From positions 124,001 to 188,000 of the forward strand of contig NW_005200982.1 in NCBI RefSeq assembly GCF_000372725.1: a stretch of 64,000 nucleotides of DNA, given 5' to 3'. Shown here one piece after another: positions 36,201 to 46,722 of the stretch. The DNA comes from Emiliania huxleyi CCMP1516 (lineage: Eukaryota > Haptophyta > Isochrysidales > Noelaerhabdaceae). The stretch's first letter is position 1. Each line of letters opens with the position of its first letter. The position numbers and the translations under genes were made by a program. The notes beneath the pieces are model-generated. The model saw only the letters and a list, made by a program, of their open reading frames with translations. It was not told the DNA's origin and made no database searches.

Positions 36201-36341
36201 GCTCTTGCGCGGCGGCGCCGCGCCCGGAGCGCTCACGGTCGCAGGCGCGGGCGGCGGCAGAGGCGGCGGCGGCACCGGGCCGAGCCGCCGCCGCTTCGGT
36301 GGCCGCAGGTAAACGGCGCCGGGCTCGCAGAGCGCGATCAT
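33235..36341 (-). CDS. BRCA2: BRCA2-type DNA-binding protein without visible BRC repeats
   Basis: Exons 36341-35625 and 35438-34940 are certain; later ones start at 34775, about 34109, about 33951 and 33673, ending at the stop 33235-33237. The order matches the BRCA2 DNA-binding domain: helical domain (LDWLQSHHRLVVWKLASQQR, then RHRSVLSRIEDGTDPP), OB1 (MVLCVAAV, LELTDGW, RKGRVAVGTKLRLSGCG, LKLSANGVRRASWDAKLG, RVERRYGLRVYERPEG), the LQEQAEAL helix, then OB2/OB3-like segments (SLYLGDATGAVLCVRWT). OB1 holds a long Gly/Glu insert. The C terminus (about 90 residues ending AGEYRLL) looks like a winged helix, as in RPA32, which is unusual. The gene should load RAD51 at DNA breaks, yet only 630 bases separate it from the next gene and no BRC repeats are visible. 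Confidence 0.75.
33674..33769 (-). repeat. Introner-like intron of BRCA2-type gene
   Basis: 96-base GC-AG intron. gccgcacgccg opens the intron and gtcgcacgccg opens the next exon, separated by ctacatctcgg and ctagatctcgg units. Confidence 0.8.
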
Positions 36342-36970
36342 GGAGGCACTGTCCCCGTCGAGGATGGGGATCGGGGGCCGCGCCAAACATGGCCGGTTTT
36401 CTTCTTTCTCGTATTCCGCGGATCAGCCGAGTTTTTTTTTAACATTATATGCCCGCAAACCGCTCCCGCGCCAACGCGCCGCGCCGCACGCCGCCGCCGC
36501 CGGGCGGCGAAGTCCCAAAGCCACACGACAGAACGTGCCCAGCTACCCCTTATTACTCCGTCGCGCGTGACCGCGAAGCACAGCACACACGTGACAAAGT
36601 CGCGCGCCGCGATGCCGTTCGTGTTTCCTGCCATCGGCGGCGACCGGGTCGAGGGCGAAATCGGCCACTCAAAACGGCGCGGTCAACCCGGGTATTCCCA
36701 GACTGTGCCGAGTCGAGATGGTGCCGCGCTCGAGTGGATGGATGGATCTCGTAAAGCGAGAGACGAGACGACGGGAGCGCCGCCCGCGCGCGGGCCGCCG
36801 CGGGGAAGAGCGAGTGGCTTGCCGGCGACCACAGCGCCGCCGCCCGCCGGACCAGCGCCACCGCCTCGCCCTCGCCGCGTTTCCTCTGTTTCGTCTACTC
36901 CCTGCAAAACGTTTCGGATCCGTTACACCCCGTGTCGACCTGCTGAGGGTTGTATTGTCGCTAGGGCACA

Positions 36971-38157
36971 ATGGTTAAGGTCGCAGTCCCATTGGTCGCT
37001 TGGGCTGCGGTTGCCTCGGCGTTCTCTGCGGTGCCACAGGCAGGCAAGCCGCACATTGTCCTTATTCTCGCTGATGACTACGGGCACGCAAATCTGGGCT
37101 ACAATGCCCGCAAGACCGGCAACAAGCAGCTCATCGCCGAGACCAACACGCCGAATCTGGACGCGCTGATTGATGATGGTGTCTACCTCAGTCAGCACTA
37201 CTCGTACGCCGTCTGCGCGCCATCGCGCTCATCACTCCAGAGTGGCCGCTTCGGCTCGCACGTGAATATGTTCAACACGGCGCCAGAGGCAGTGAACTCT
37301 GCGGATCCGATCAGCGGGTACGCTGGTATACCCGTCGCGATGACTGGCATGGCAGAGGTACTCAAGTCAGCTGGGTACCGCACGCACGGTGTGGGCAAAT
37401 GGGACATTGGAATGGCAACTCCGGCGCACTCACCCTTTGGAAAGGGGTACGAAACGTTCATTGGGTATTACCAGCACGCCAACGACTACTGGAACAAGCG
37501 AGGCTCGTTCTTAGCGACTGGCGAGGTCGACATGTGTCTCAGCCTGATGCTTGACTTCTTCTCGTACAATGAGACGTACCGCGGTGGTAACCCGAATCCT
37601 GGCCAGGTGACAGACTCTTGCAAATGCCAAGAGGGCACCGAAACCGGGTGTCAGAATGGCGGTGACGAAAATACATATCCGTCCTGCTTTGAGGAGACCA
37701 TCTTTATGAACGCGGCGATGGACAGGATCCGCGCCCACGACACATCGCAACCTCAGCACCCTCTATTCCTTTTCCACTCTTTTCACTTTCTTCACACGCC
37801 GCTGGAAGCGCCAATCGCGGCAATCCGTGAGCTCAACCAAACGATCCGTGACAAGGGCGGTGATCCAATTAATTTGGAGAGCCGATTGATGTACAACTCC
37901 ATGGTGCTGCTCATGGACAAGATTGTTGGCACAACGAAGTTCTCATGCAGACCGTCGACACCTGCTCCCTTTACCCGAACCCAACACCAGATGTTGAAGA
38001 GGTGTTAATCCCCGCCCTCGACTTGCCGGTGGATATCAACGCGTCATCCCTCGAGCAATGGCTCGATGCCACTTGCGAAGAGGGATACGAATTGGGCCTC
38101 GAGGCGTATGGGTCGGAGCCGAACCCCGACAACGTCGTACCGTGTGAGGGCTGCTAA
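36971..38157 (+). pseudogene. Truncated sulfatase
   Basis: The ATG at 36971 gives a signal peptide (MVKVAVPLVAWAAVASAFSA), then HIVLILADDYG (metal ligands), NTPNLDAL and CAPSRSSLQSGR at residue ~80, the CxPSR motif whose Cys becomes formylglycine. Then GKWDIG, and HSFHFLHTPLEAP with the conserved His. The frame ends at 38008 (345 codons), too early for a sulfatase (usually 450-600). A Cys-rich tail (TVDTCSLYPNPTPDVEEVL... to 38157) continues in another frame from 37945. The region after LMDKIVG where the second Asp-Asn metal pair should follow is missing. Intronless and visibly less GC-rich than its neighbours. Probably a pseudogene with internal deletion. Confidence 0.7.
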
Positions 38158-40023
38158 CAACGTGATGGATACCTTCAACCTTCTGCGGCGGAATGCCCCC
38201 GCACTTGATCTCTTCATGCCTTTACCAACCCCACCAACCAGAATGCGCGGTAACCCCCCCCTCCCCCCCCCTGAATGCTGTGGAGTGATTTTAACCCCTC
38301 CGCCCCCCCCCCCTCACTCCTCTTTTGGTAGCCCGGTCGAACACCCCGGGTCGCGATTTTGGCAAGTGAATACGGGCGCTTTTTGACGATGAAATACGAA
38401 TCTACTGCCCGAGGGAAACACATAGACACCCACATGGTTGACCAACCCATAGTGTGTGAGGGTCAGTGTTCACATTCACACCCCACTGGCACCGTGGCAC
38501 TGTACAGTGTGCAGACCGACATACAGCACGCACAATGTAGCACTTACTAGTAAGCGCGCGCATCCCCCGCGCTCGCCCTCCACGGCCGCTGAGCGCTGAG
38601 CGGCGCAACACGCACATGCCTCCCTCGCGCGCGCTAGCGGCTCGGCGAGGTCGGCCGGCGCGAGCACAACCCCAAGACGATGCCGTAAGCGGGTGGCTGC
38701 GCCGCCGCTGCGCCGTCGGGGCGACGGCGACGGCGGCGACGGCGGCAGCGGGCCGGGCAGCGGCGGTGGCGGTGGCGGTGGTAAGGGCGGCGGCGTCGAG
38801 GGCGGCGGCGTCGAGGGCGGCGGCGGCGACGGCGGCGGCGGGCTCGGTGGGGGCGGCGACGGTGGAGGCGGACGCAGGAGTGTGCGGCGACGAGTACCGG
38901 CAAATCCGGCCCGGTGTGGCCGGCAACTGCCTAGCGCTGGCCTGTGACCGGCGCCGCGGTGGCGGAGAAGGCGTCTCGCCGCCGTGGCGGCGGTCGGCAG
39001 GCGCGAGCGTGATGGCCATCGTCCTGGGGTAGTCGACGGCCCCCGGGGGCGACGGGGGTGCTCCGGCCGCAGCGGCCGAAAACGGGGGTCGGTAGTACGG
39101 TGTAGTAATGAAGTGATGCACTTGATGCAAGGGTGCCATTGTGCTCTACTATAAAAGTTGTGTAAGATGCCCAAGTCTCAGACCCTGAATCCTTAGCGGA
39201 GCTGAGTTCTGACGGTGTGAACACGAGCAACCGGAGTGACGACCGGGACCGGGCCGCACGCCGGGAGTGCCCCGACTAGCAGTGACGGGCGCGGACGAGC
39301 GAATGAGAGGTCGCTATCTGTGGGAGATGTGTTGTTAGAGACTAGGACTGCCTATCTCTCGCTGAAAGGTACCTCTCATTCGCTCGTCCGCACCCGTCAC
39401 CGCTCACGGAGTGCTCCGCGTGCCGCACCGGCCGCCGCCGGCCGCCGGCCGCTCACGGTAACGGACAGTGTTACTACTCCGCAACGTTGAGCTGGATCAA
39501 ACTGAATAGTGCTCCTGAAAGCCCTCTCTCTGGGCTCTGCCACACAGTAGCAGCTCACGACTAGCAGCTGTTGTGGCTGGGTATTTGTAGCCATTTTTAT
39601 AGGCTTCAACTGGTCCCAAAATAGTACTTAGTAGCAACACCTCATGAAAATCAGTCAAAAAAGCCCCAAAAAATCGGCGCCTGCGGCGGGCCTCCTGGGG
39701 CTGCGCCCCAGACCCCCCTTGACTGGGGGGACCCCCCCCAAGAGCACCCCCGTCGCCCCGGGGGCCCGTCGACTACCCAGGGCCATCGTGCGGCAAAGTG
39801 CGGCGACATTTTTTTCTTCCACCACTCCTCAGATTTTAGATTAGGACGCTGTGGGCCCTCGGGGGGGGGGGGGGGGGGGCTGAGGCGGTGCTTGCCGCGC
39901 CTGCGCGGCCGTGCACGTCGCAGTGTTGGCGCAGCGCCCCGCGGCACTCGTGCGGTGTGTTTCGTCTCTGTGTGAAAACTGTGTTATTCTCTTGTCATGC
40001 AAATGCAATAAAAAAGAACCTCA
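38158..40023. other. Intergenic with low-complexity GGC/GCC tract
   Basis: 38740-38880 is a GGCGGC-rich tract that could encode SPPPP on the minus strand but has no supporting gene. 39646-39690 carries an A-rich stretch and atcggcgcctgcggcggg, the same end as the inverted repeats at 24300-24440 and 31925-32050, so a third partial copy. A pure G run is at 39860-39878. Confidence 0.5.
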
Positions 40024-41909
40024 TCACGCCACTCGCGCCTGCAGCTCGTACACTGGAGGCACGTCCACGGCGGCGCCGAGCTTGACGGTCGCCTCGAGCT
40101 GCAGCACGCTCCCGGCGGCCACGGGCACGGGGCGCGGGGCGAGCAGCGCGAGCACGGTCTGCCAGTGGCTCTTTTGCCCTTCGCCGCGCGGGCCGCGCGA
40201 CTCGACGACGATGTCCCCCTTTGGGTCGAGGACGAGCCGTGGCCAGAGCGCGACGCCCGAGAGCCCGTGCGCCGCCCCGCCCGCGACCGCGCGCGCCTCC
40301 TCCTCCTTGGCGCCCTCCCGCCGCAGCTCGTCGTAGTACACCTTCTCGTTGGCGTCGATCCGCGCCGCGGAGATGTCGAAGCGGAGCGGCGGCGACGGCC
40401 TCCATACGCCGGGCGGCGGCAGCGGCTCCGCAAAAGAGATGTCCTCCCAAAGCAGCGGGTCGGACATCAGCTCGAGCGTCTCGTCGCGGCAGTTGAGACG
40501 CACCTACAGCCATGTCTCCCAATGTCTCCCCATGTCTCGCCATATCTCGTGAGACGCGCCCTCCGCATATCTCCGCATATCTCCCCCCTATCTCCCCCTA
40601 TCTCGTGCGACGCGCCGGCTCGCCGCCGAGCTTGCCCCAGTCGAACTGCGGCGGGCCGAGCGCATAGTGCAGCGCGTACGACGCGGGCGCGGCTGCCTGT
40701 TCACAGCTGCTCCTGTGAAGAGGCGCTGTTCACAGGTGCAGCGCGTACAGTCCGGGCGCGGCAGCCGTCTGGCAGCGGCAAGGGATCCAAGAGGACTCCT
40801 CGAAGGGCCGCTTGAGCAGCCGCGCCTGGATCCGACATGGGTCCGAGATGCGGCCGAGATGCAGCCGAGATGCGGCCGAGAAGAGCCGAGATGCGGCCGA
40901 GATGCGGCCGAGATGCGGCCGCTTGAGCAGCCGCGCCTGCGCGTCACGAATGGTTGCGTGCAGGCCCTCCTAAGTAAAGAAAAAGATATGCCATGTCCGC
41001 CTTGCGTTTGTGTCCTAACATCGAAGGCTAGCTCGAAGAAAAAGGGAACAGGCGACTGTTCCTCTCCGCGGCAGAGTAGCGGCAGTCGTCTGGATGTAGT
41101 CTGGTAGTGGTCTAGTGAAGGCCCTCCTCGGAGGCGATCGAGCCGACAATCTCCGCCACCGCGAGATCCGCCTTCTCGGGCAGCGTGGCCGCGGTAGAGA
41201 AGCCTACAGCCGAGATACAGCCGAGATACAGCCGAGAGTGCAGCCGAGAGTGCTAGCCGGCGGAGGGTCGAGAAAAGCCCTCGATCACTTCGACCACGCC
41301 CGCCGGAACGTCCGTCGCCTGACGACGGCCTTCCGAGATCAGCCGAGATGAGCCGAGATGAGCCGAGATGCGCCGAGATGGGCAGGTCCGTCGCCTGGCT
41401 GACGGCCTTCCGAGATCAGCCGAGATGAGCCGAGATCAGCCGAGATGCGCCGAGATGGGCAGGTCCGTCGCCTGGCTGACGGCCTTCCGCGCGAGGCGCG
41501 CGGCCTCGGGCGAGGCCTCGATAGCGTACACCTTCCGAGCGCCCGCCCGCGCGGCGCTCAGCGCCAGCACGGCGAACGGGCCGGTCCCGAGATCCACCAC
41601 GACGGCGTCCGAGGTGCCGGCGAGCCGCTGCCGGATCGCCTTCTCGAAGAGTGGCGTGCGCCTCTCGTCGTCGACCATCGCCTTGTACGCGCCCTCGTCG
41701 AAGCGGATGAAGGAGGCGTCGGAGAAGCCCGCCGTCGCCGTCCAGCTGGCCTGCAGGCTCGCGCTGCTGGGAGATGTCACGGCGTTCGCAGCAGCCACAG
41801 GCGCGACGAGCACGGGCAGAGCTGCTGTCTGCAGGACCTCGCGCCGAGAGCGGTGCGCTGGCGTGAGGATGGCGCCGCTGCACGCCAGAAGGGCCAGCAG
41901 GCTTGGCAT
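40024..41909 (-). CDS. PRMT-like methyltransferase with lumen-type leader
   Basis: Seven exons (41909-41472, 41318-41279, 41203-41127, 40969-40937, 40825-40766, 40696-40616, 40503-40024) give 402 residues in frame. N terminus: hydrophobic MPSLLALLACSGAIL, then RSRREVLQTAALPVLVAPVA ending in AxA-type sites, a Tat-like arrangement. Catalytic part: VVDLGTGPFAVLALSAARAG is SAM motif I; IEGFSTAATLPEKADLAVAE followed by IVGSIASEEGLHATIRDAQ corresponds to the PRMT double-E loop region (E in LAVAEIVGS and SEE); RLLKRP and PPQFDWGKL follow. It would methylate arginine (or related) residues. A bipartite leader suggests plastid or ER localisation rather than the usual nucleus/cytosol. All six introns are flanked by exon duplications. 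Confidence 0.75.
40504..40968 (-). repeat. Further introner-like introns of the PRMT-like gene
   Basis: Introns 40504-40615, 40697-40765 and 40826-40936 all begin with GC and sit between exon duplicates (gcgcgtc/gtgcgtc; gctgccgcgcccg/gcagccgcgcccg; gcgcggctgctcaagcggcc twice). The first has TCTCCCC-type units, the last gccgagatgcg units. Confidence 0.85.
41311..41480 (-). repeat. Tandemly amplified intron-exon unit
   Basis: A ~76-base unit (exon piece ccgtcgcctg-gacggccttc plus a CGAGATGAGC array) occurs as two full copies starting at 41311 and 41387 and a third partial start at 41464. The intron 41319-41471 therefore contains a complete extra exon copy. Confidence 0.9.
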
Positions 41910-42263
41910 TTTGTGGCAAGCACACAGCGTTCGGACTCTCGGACTCGGACTCCGACTCCTCGGAAACGCGCACGTCTAGCCTGTTCGCGGCTTGAAAATT
42001 CTTTTTTTGAGATGGCCTTCGATTGACGAGCTGTTCTTTCACCTTTCTACATAAGTTACCTTCGATGTATGAAGTCGCTCCTGTGAAAATAAAAAAGAAA
42101 GTGACCGTCACCGCCAGTCTAGCGTCCACCCATCCAAGAGAATGATGCGACAGAGGAGGAAGTGACAAGGGAGAGAACGACGAGAGTGGGACGGCCGCGA
42201 GGTGGCATGAAGGTTGCAGCGAGAAGCGGCGAGCGGTCTCAGACCTAGATTCTAGTTTCAAGA

Positions 42264-42749
42264 ATGGCATTCTTCGAAGTAGAATGGGCGCCGCAGCGGC
42301 CCGTAGCGGCGCCCCCTGCGTGCCCACGGCCACCCCGGGGCCATGGGACATCCCCCCGGCCATCGGGGATGCTTGGTTTATCCATTACCCCATTTACACG
42401 GGCTGTGTTGCGGCGCGCCTCGAGACGCGCAGCGCAGCGCAGCGCGCAGTCCGCAGACCACAAAACAGATCAGAAGACGGCCGTGGCGACACCCGCTCTG
42501 GCGACAGCCCCGCAAAAGGCACTCGCTCGCCGGCAAGGACTACGGGTAGCACAGGCGGCAGCAGAGGTGGCGGTCCGGGTCGCAGCGCGCGTAGCAAGTC
42601 GGCCCCAGCGTCACGGGCGTCGGGCCAGGAGCCGGCTCGACGAGATCGACGAAGAGGACGAAGAGGAGGAAGACTACTCGAACTTGGACGAGGACTCGGG
42701 CGAGGAGCAGGACTCGGAGACCGGCCAGGGAAGCGACGACCATGACTAG
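42264..42749 (+). CDS. Hypothetical protein with acidic C terminus
   Basis: Open frame of 161 codons; the last 40 residues are mostly Asp/Glu/Ser (LDEIDEEDEEEEDYSNLDED). The N-terminal half overlaps a repeat segment (agaatggcattcttcgaag), so the start is doubtful. It may be the final exon of a gene or chance. Confidence 0.25.
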   Translation: MAFFEVEWAPQRPVAAPPACPRPPRGHGTSPRPSGMLGLSITPFTRAVLRRASRRAAQRSAQSADHKTDQKTAVATPALATAPQKALARRQGLRVAQAAAEVAVRVAARVASRPQRHGRRARSRLDEIDEEDEEEEDYSNLDEDSGEEQDSETGQGSDDHD

Positions 42750-44093
42750 GTGACACGAGGAGTAGATGTGACACGAGTAGTCCGCATTTCGCGCTGTCTG
42801 CTGTCTGCTCTCTTTCGCCGCCCGACCCTTTCGCCCGCCCACCACTTGCGAGCACAAATCTCACACCTCCACTGCCCTCGCCACAGGCGGCGACGGACTG
42901 ACATCCAAGGCTCGAACGGCGGCAGCGCTCAACGGCCGCCGGCGGCCATCGTGCGTTTGCTTTTGCCATACGTGGCGCACCCCCCGGCGTCTGCTCTGGT
43001 TTGGGGGCGGGGGGAGGACTCTCTCATGTGCGGACTGTTGGGCTCTCTGTGTTGAACTGGGGCTTGTGCGCGAACCCCATCAGTCTGGCCGAGCGGCACG
43101 CCGCCGCTGGGGGCGTGAGAAGGCCGTGGGGGACGGCGGCGGACCCCATTCTTCGATACAGAATGGGCCCTCACCGCGGCCCGTCTGCTGCTGAAAATGT
43201 GGCATGTTGGGGGCTCTCCTGTGTGACTCCTCTGGCTCGCCGCGTTAAACTGGCGCCTGTGTGTGACCAACCCCAACCCCGGCAAGCGCCCCCCGGCCGC
43301 TGGGGCTGCGAGGCGGCCGGGTGAGCGCGCGCGAGACGCCATTCTAGATGTAAGGATGCCATTCTATAATCTAGAATGGCCAGGTAGGGCTGAGACCGCG
43401 AGAGACTGCGAAAAGAGATAGGAAGAGGCAGACTCCCTAGGGTGGGCGACGGCTAGCGCATCACACCCCTCTCCTTAAAATCCCTGTGTGGTGGCGGCGT
43501 GCCGTCCTCCCATCCCTCCCTTGGGTTGTCTGTTTTCTTTCTTTCTTTTTTCCACCCATCCATACCGCGTTGGTGTCCCAGTCGTTGGTCGGACTGTGTT
43601 TCGCCTTTTCCTATATCAATCAATCAATGTATGAAACAAACAAGGCGGACAGAAGCACATCGCTCTCGGTCCCACAGACATCCCGCACACCCGCCGCACA
43701 CCCGCCGCACACCCGCGCGCCCCACCCCGGCCGGGAGAAAGGGGAGTGACAGTTTGGGAAGGAAGGAAAGTCGAGATACCTCGCACTCCATGATTGTGCG
43801 AGAACGCAGAGAAATGAAAGCCGTCCGGCTCACAAGAGAAGTCCGGCTCACGCGGCCCGAGCTTACCATCTACCGGCTACCGCACACTGAACACTTTCGC
43901 CCCCTCGCTCCCAACCCATCCACCTCGCCGAGCCCGAGATATGCCGAGGCGCCGCAAAACCGCGCGTATCTCGGGCGATCTCGGGCCGCGCCGCGCGATC
44001 TCGGGCGATCTCGCGCTATCTCCTTTTCTTCCCCCCGTAACCGAACCGCCGCGAGATTTGAAGAGAAAAATGATTTGCTTTCAAAAATTCGAG
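42750..44093. other. Intergenic with repeat fragments
   Basis: Short related segments (cattcttcgatacagaatgg at 43149, ccattctataatctagaatgg at 43360, and 42250-42290) suggest a small palindromic dispersed repeat. A SINE-like copy is at 43551. Clusters of gatctcgggc units at 43975-44020 resemble the intronic arrays but lie outside genes. Confidence 0.4.
43551..43628 (+). mobile_element. SINE-like dispersed repeat, copy C
   Basis: Shares tccaccca...taccgcgttggtgtcc with copies A and B, then gtcgttggtcggactgtgtt and an (ATCA)n tail. Same subfamily as the minus-strand copy at 59096. Confidence 0.75.
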
Positions 44094-45224
44094 TTACCCC
44101 CCCTGCAAAAACAGCTCATCGAAGCGTTGCATCACCCTCGAGGGCGTGAGCTCAGCGTACTTTGGCGCACGCCAGTCCTTGGCGCGGGCGGCTGTGCGAT
44201 TGAAGCCGAGCAAGATGCCCATCAGCGAGGCCTTGTCGTGGTAGAGCAGGCCGTTGCCAGCGAGCGCATCGAGGTGGGCGCGAGCGCGATGATTGTCGTG
44301 TGCCTCACTCGAGGTGATTACGGGCTTACCAGCGACGTTGAACTCGGCCACTGCGAGCCCAAACGTCTCTCCCTCATGACGCGCGTGCAGCATTGCATCG
44401 CTCGTACGCACAAAGCTCGCCTTACGGTGTGCGTCCTTCAAGGAGGGTAGGAATAGGAGGTTTGGCTGATTGGCCGTGCTGAAACGCTTCGTGTTGGCGA
44501 ACAGAAAGTAAAGCTCAGGGCGCGCACTCGCCACCTCGACGATTGCGCTGTGCACGAACGGGATGTTGAAGCTGCTATGACCGCCATATCGGCCAAAGAC
44601 GGTGGCATTGCCAGGGATGCCAAGCTCTGCTCGCAAATCGCCAGCGGCACTAGCATCACTGCCTGCCGCTCTGACGAGATACGGAAGCACGGGCGTGCAG
44701 CGGGATGTCCGGCTGTGCCGCGCGCCTCCCGTTGCAGAGCACGAGCCTGGAACACTCGAGCTCACGGAGGCGTACGCGCTGCCATGAGGCCACCGAGCGT
44801 CGAACACAGCATGAACCAAATTGCGCACGTGAGGCAGCGTTGACACAACACCGTCAGAAGTGCCCATCTTTTGCCAATACACGTCCGTCAGACCAAACTC
44901 GCAGGCGACCTCGTCGACCTGGTGCGGCAGCTTCTTCAGGCTCCATCCCTTGATTGCGACGACGCGTCCGTCGCCAAACCGGCCTCGAAAGGTTGCCAGC
45001 GACGCTATGCATTCGGCTGGCTGAGCGGCAGCGGAGCAGACGCACACAAACACACTCGGCCGCCGCAGGTGGAGGATCGTCTCGGCAAAGTCGCCATAGT
45101 CGAACACTGATGTTGCACTGCCTCGCGAGCACGCAAACACGAATCCGACGCGCCGCACTGGCGGTCGACTGCAGTTGGCGAGGGCTGTGCTCGAACTAAC
45201 GCGTGTCGTCGGCGATGCTTTCAT
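44094..45224 (-). CDS. Glycosyltransferase (GT4-like)
   Basis: 376 residues, one exon, ATG at 45224. Features: VGFVFACSRGSA near the N terminus, FGLTDVYWQKMG, then the donor-binding half with FGRYGGHSSFNIPFVHSAIV, RPELYFLFANTKRF, NLLFLPSL and SDAMLHARHEGETFGLAVAE, the E-x7-E type motif of retaining glycosyltransferases, followed by KPVITSS. Acceptor and sugar are unknown. It is intronless beside intron-rich genes and less GC-biased, which could reflect later acquisition, but that is only inference. Confidence 0.7.
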   Translation of the reverse strand: MKASPTTRVSSSTALANCSRPPVRRVGFVFACSRGSATSVFDYGDFAETILHLRRPSVFVCVCSAAAQPAECIASLATFRGRFGDGRVVAIKGWSLKKLPHQVDEVACEFGLTDVYWQKMGTSDGVVSTLPHVRNLVHAVFDARWPHGSAYASVSSSVPGSCSATGGARHSRTSRCTPVLPYLVRAAGSDASAAGDLRAELGIPGNATVFGRYGGHSSFNIPFVHSAIVEVASARPELYFLFANTKRFSTANQPNLLFLPSLKDAHRKASFVRTSDAMLHARHEGETFGLAVAEFNVAGKPVITSSEAHDNHRARAHLDALAGNGLLYHDKASLMGILLGFNRTAARAKDWRAPKYAELTPSRVMQRFDELFLQGG

Positions 45225-46722
45225 TGCCGTCGGCAGCCGAGCGGCTCCGCGCAGGAGTTTGGATTGCAACGCGGCTTTTGGGAAGGGGTCGGGGCTGGCG
45301 AGGTACTTCCAGCCTGCTGTGGGAACAGCTGACAGTCTCGCCGAGGCTCGCCCCAGCAGGCGTGACCTGCCTCAGCAGTGCCAAGTCGGCCTGACTAAGC
45401 GCTCGATTCAGCCTCCGAGGCCCGGCATCTGGCCAGTGGGTGCACTGGACAGACTCGTGGAGGTGGTGGCAAAAAGGTCTGGCGCGACGCGTCCACCCGA
45501 CTGCGCGGCTTGCAATATGCGTGCTGCGGGCACGACAGCCGTCAAGCTCATGCCGCCGTACCCGTCGGCTGGTCACCGACTGCGAGAGAGGGATCGCACG
45601 CGCGCGGCGCGCCAGCAGCAGCCCGGGGGGAGGGCGCGCTCTCTCTCTGCCTCTGCGCAGAGCTCTGAGCAAGTGCTTGTGAGGCGCGCAGAGCGCGCGT
45701 CCGTTGCACTGTCCGACTAGGGCACCAATCGGCGCCGATCGCGCGCGCCAGAGCGGGTTGGGGTCGCTCGGTACATGCCCTGGCGCGTGCCAGGACGTCT
45801 GCCGAGGGCCTGCGGCAGGGGGCGAGAACGAGTGGAGACCACCAGAAACCACCGCGAGACCGGGCGGGATCTGCTCTGGGGTGACAGGGGATGTCTGGGA
45901 CCCTTTTCGGGCCCTCTCGAGCTCTGGCGCAGCGCCGCGCTGCAGGCTGTGCGAGTGGTGTGACGGCGCGCCTCTCGGTGGTTGGGCGTAGGTCGTGCCG
46001 TTGGAGGCCCGGAGCCGCGGCGACGAGTCGCGCATATCCGTCGCCGGCGCGCGCGCCGGCTGTGAACAAACGGAGTCGAGAGGGGGACGCACGCACGCGC
46101 CCCTTGAACGAGCCTCGTACGCGGCGCTGGTCAAGGAGCTGAGTGGACTTCCACCTTCGTAAGAGCCACACCTTGCGCTGTGGTCCGTTTTCTTTGGATA
46201 AACTGGCCGAAGGAAATGGGGACCACGGCGATGTAGCACAATGGTTAGGGTTGCCTAGGCGCACCGGTCGAACTTGAGCAGCGCCCAGACGATCAATCGC
46301 TAGATCTTCGTCTGGGACTCCTGGTCGGTCTGGCTCACACAGTACGTCGAAAGTGATCTTCGGCATGAGCTTCAAAGCCCGTGGGGACTATAGCACGCCA
46401 TTCTCGCCATGGTATTGCAACAAGGATCAAGCTTCAAGGTAACCAAAAACCGCGAGAGCAGGCCGCTCTCCAGTCCCTCCAGCCCGCAGCCGCGACACGA
46501 CTCGCACGAGACGAGACCCAGCGGCAGCTAGCGCAGATGCCTCCACCATGTAGTGTAGAGGGATGAGGGAAGTCCGGACGACGGAGAGAAATAATTTTAC
46601 CGCACTCCAAGAGCTCCTAGTGACAGGTGTGCCACGTAAGCCGCGCGCGCGGCACCGACCGGCGACCGTGCTTCTGCTACTGCTTGGACGCACACTCACT
46701 GCGGTCCCGCAACGGCGGGTAT
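45225..46722. other. Intergenic, no gene recognised
   Basis: No supported coding sequence. A hairpin (cagacgatc/gatcttcgtctg) lies near 46288-46317. Confidence 0.4.

Noticed and set aside
38476..39174. Minus-strand SPPPP frame
   Set aside because: Only a low-complexity tract; no flanking domain, signal peptide or consistent exon borders.
46230..46320. tRNA-like stretch (tagcacaatggttagggttg ... ggtcgaacttg)
   Set aside because: The D-arm resembles a tRNA but the spacing leaves no anticodon arm and the ends do not pair.
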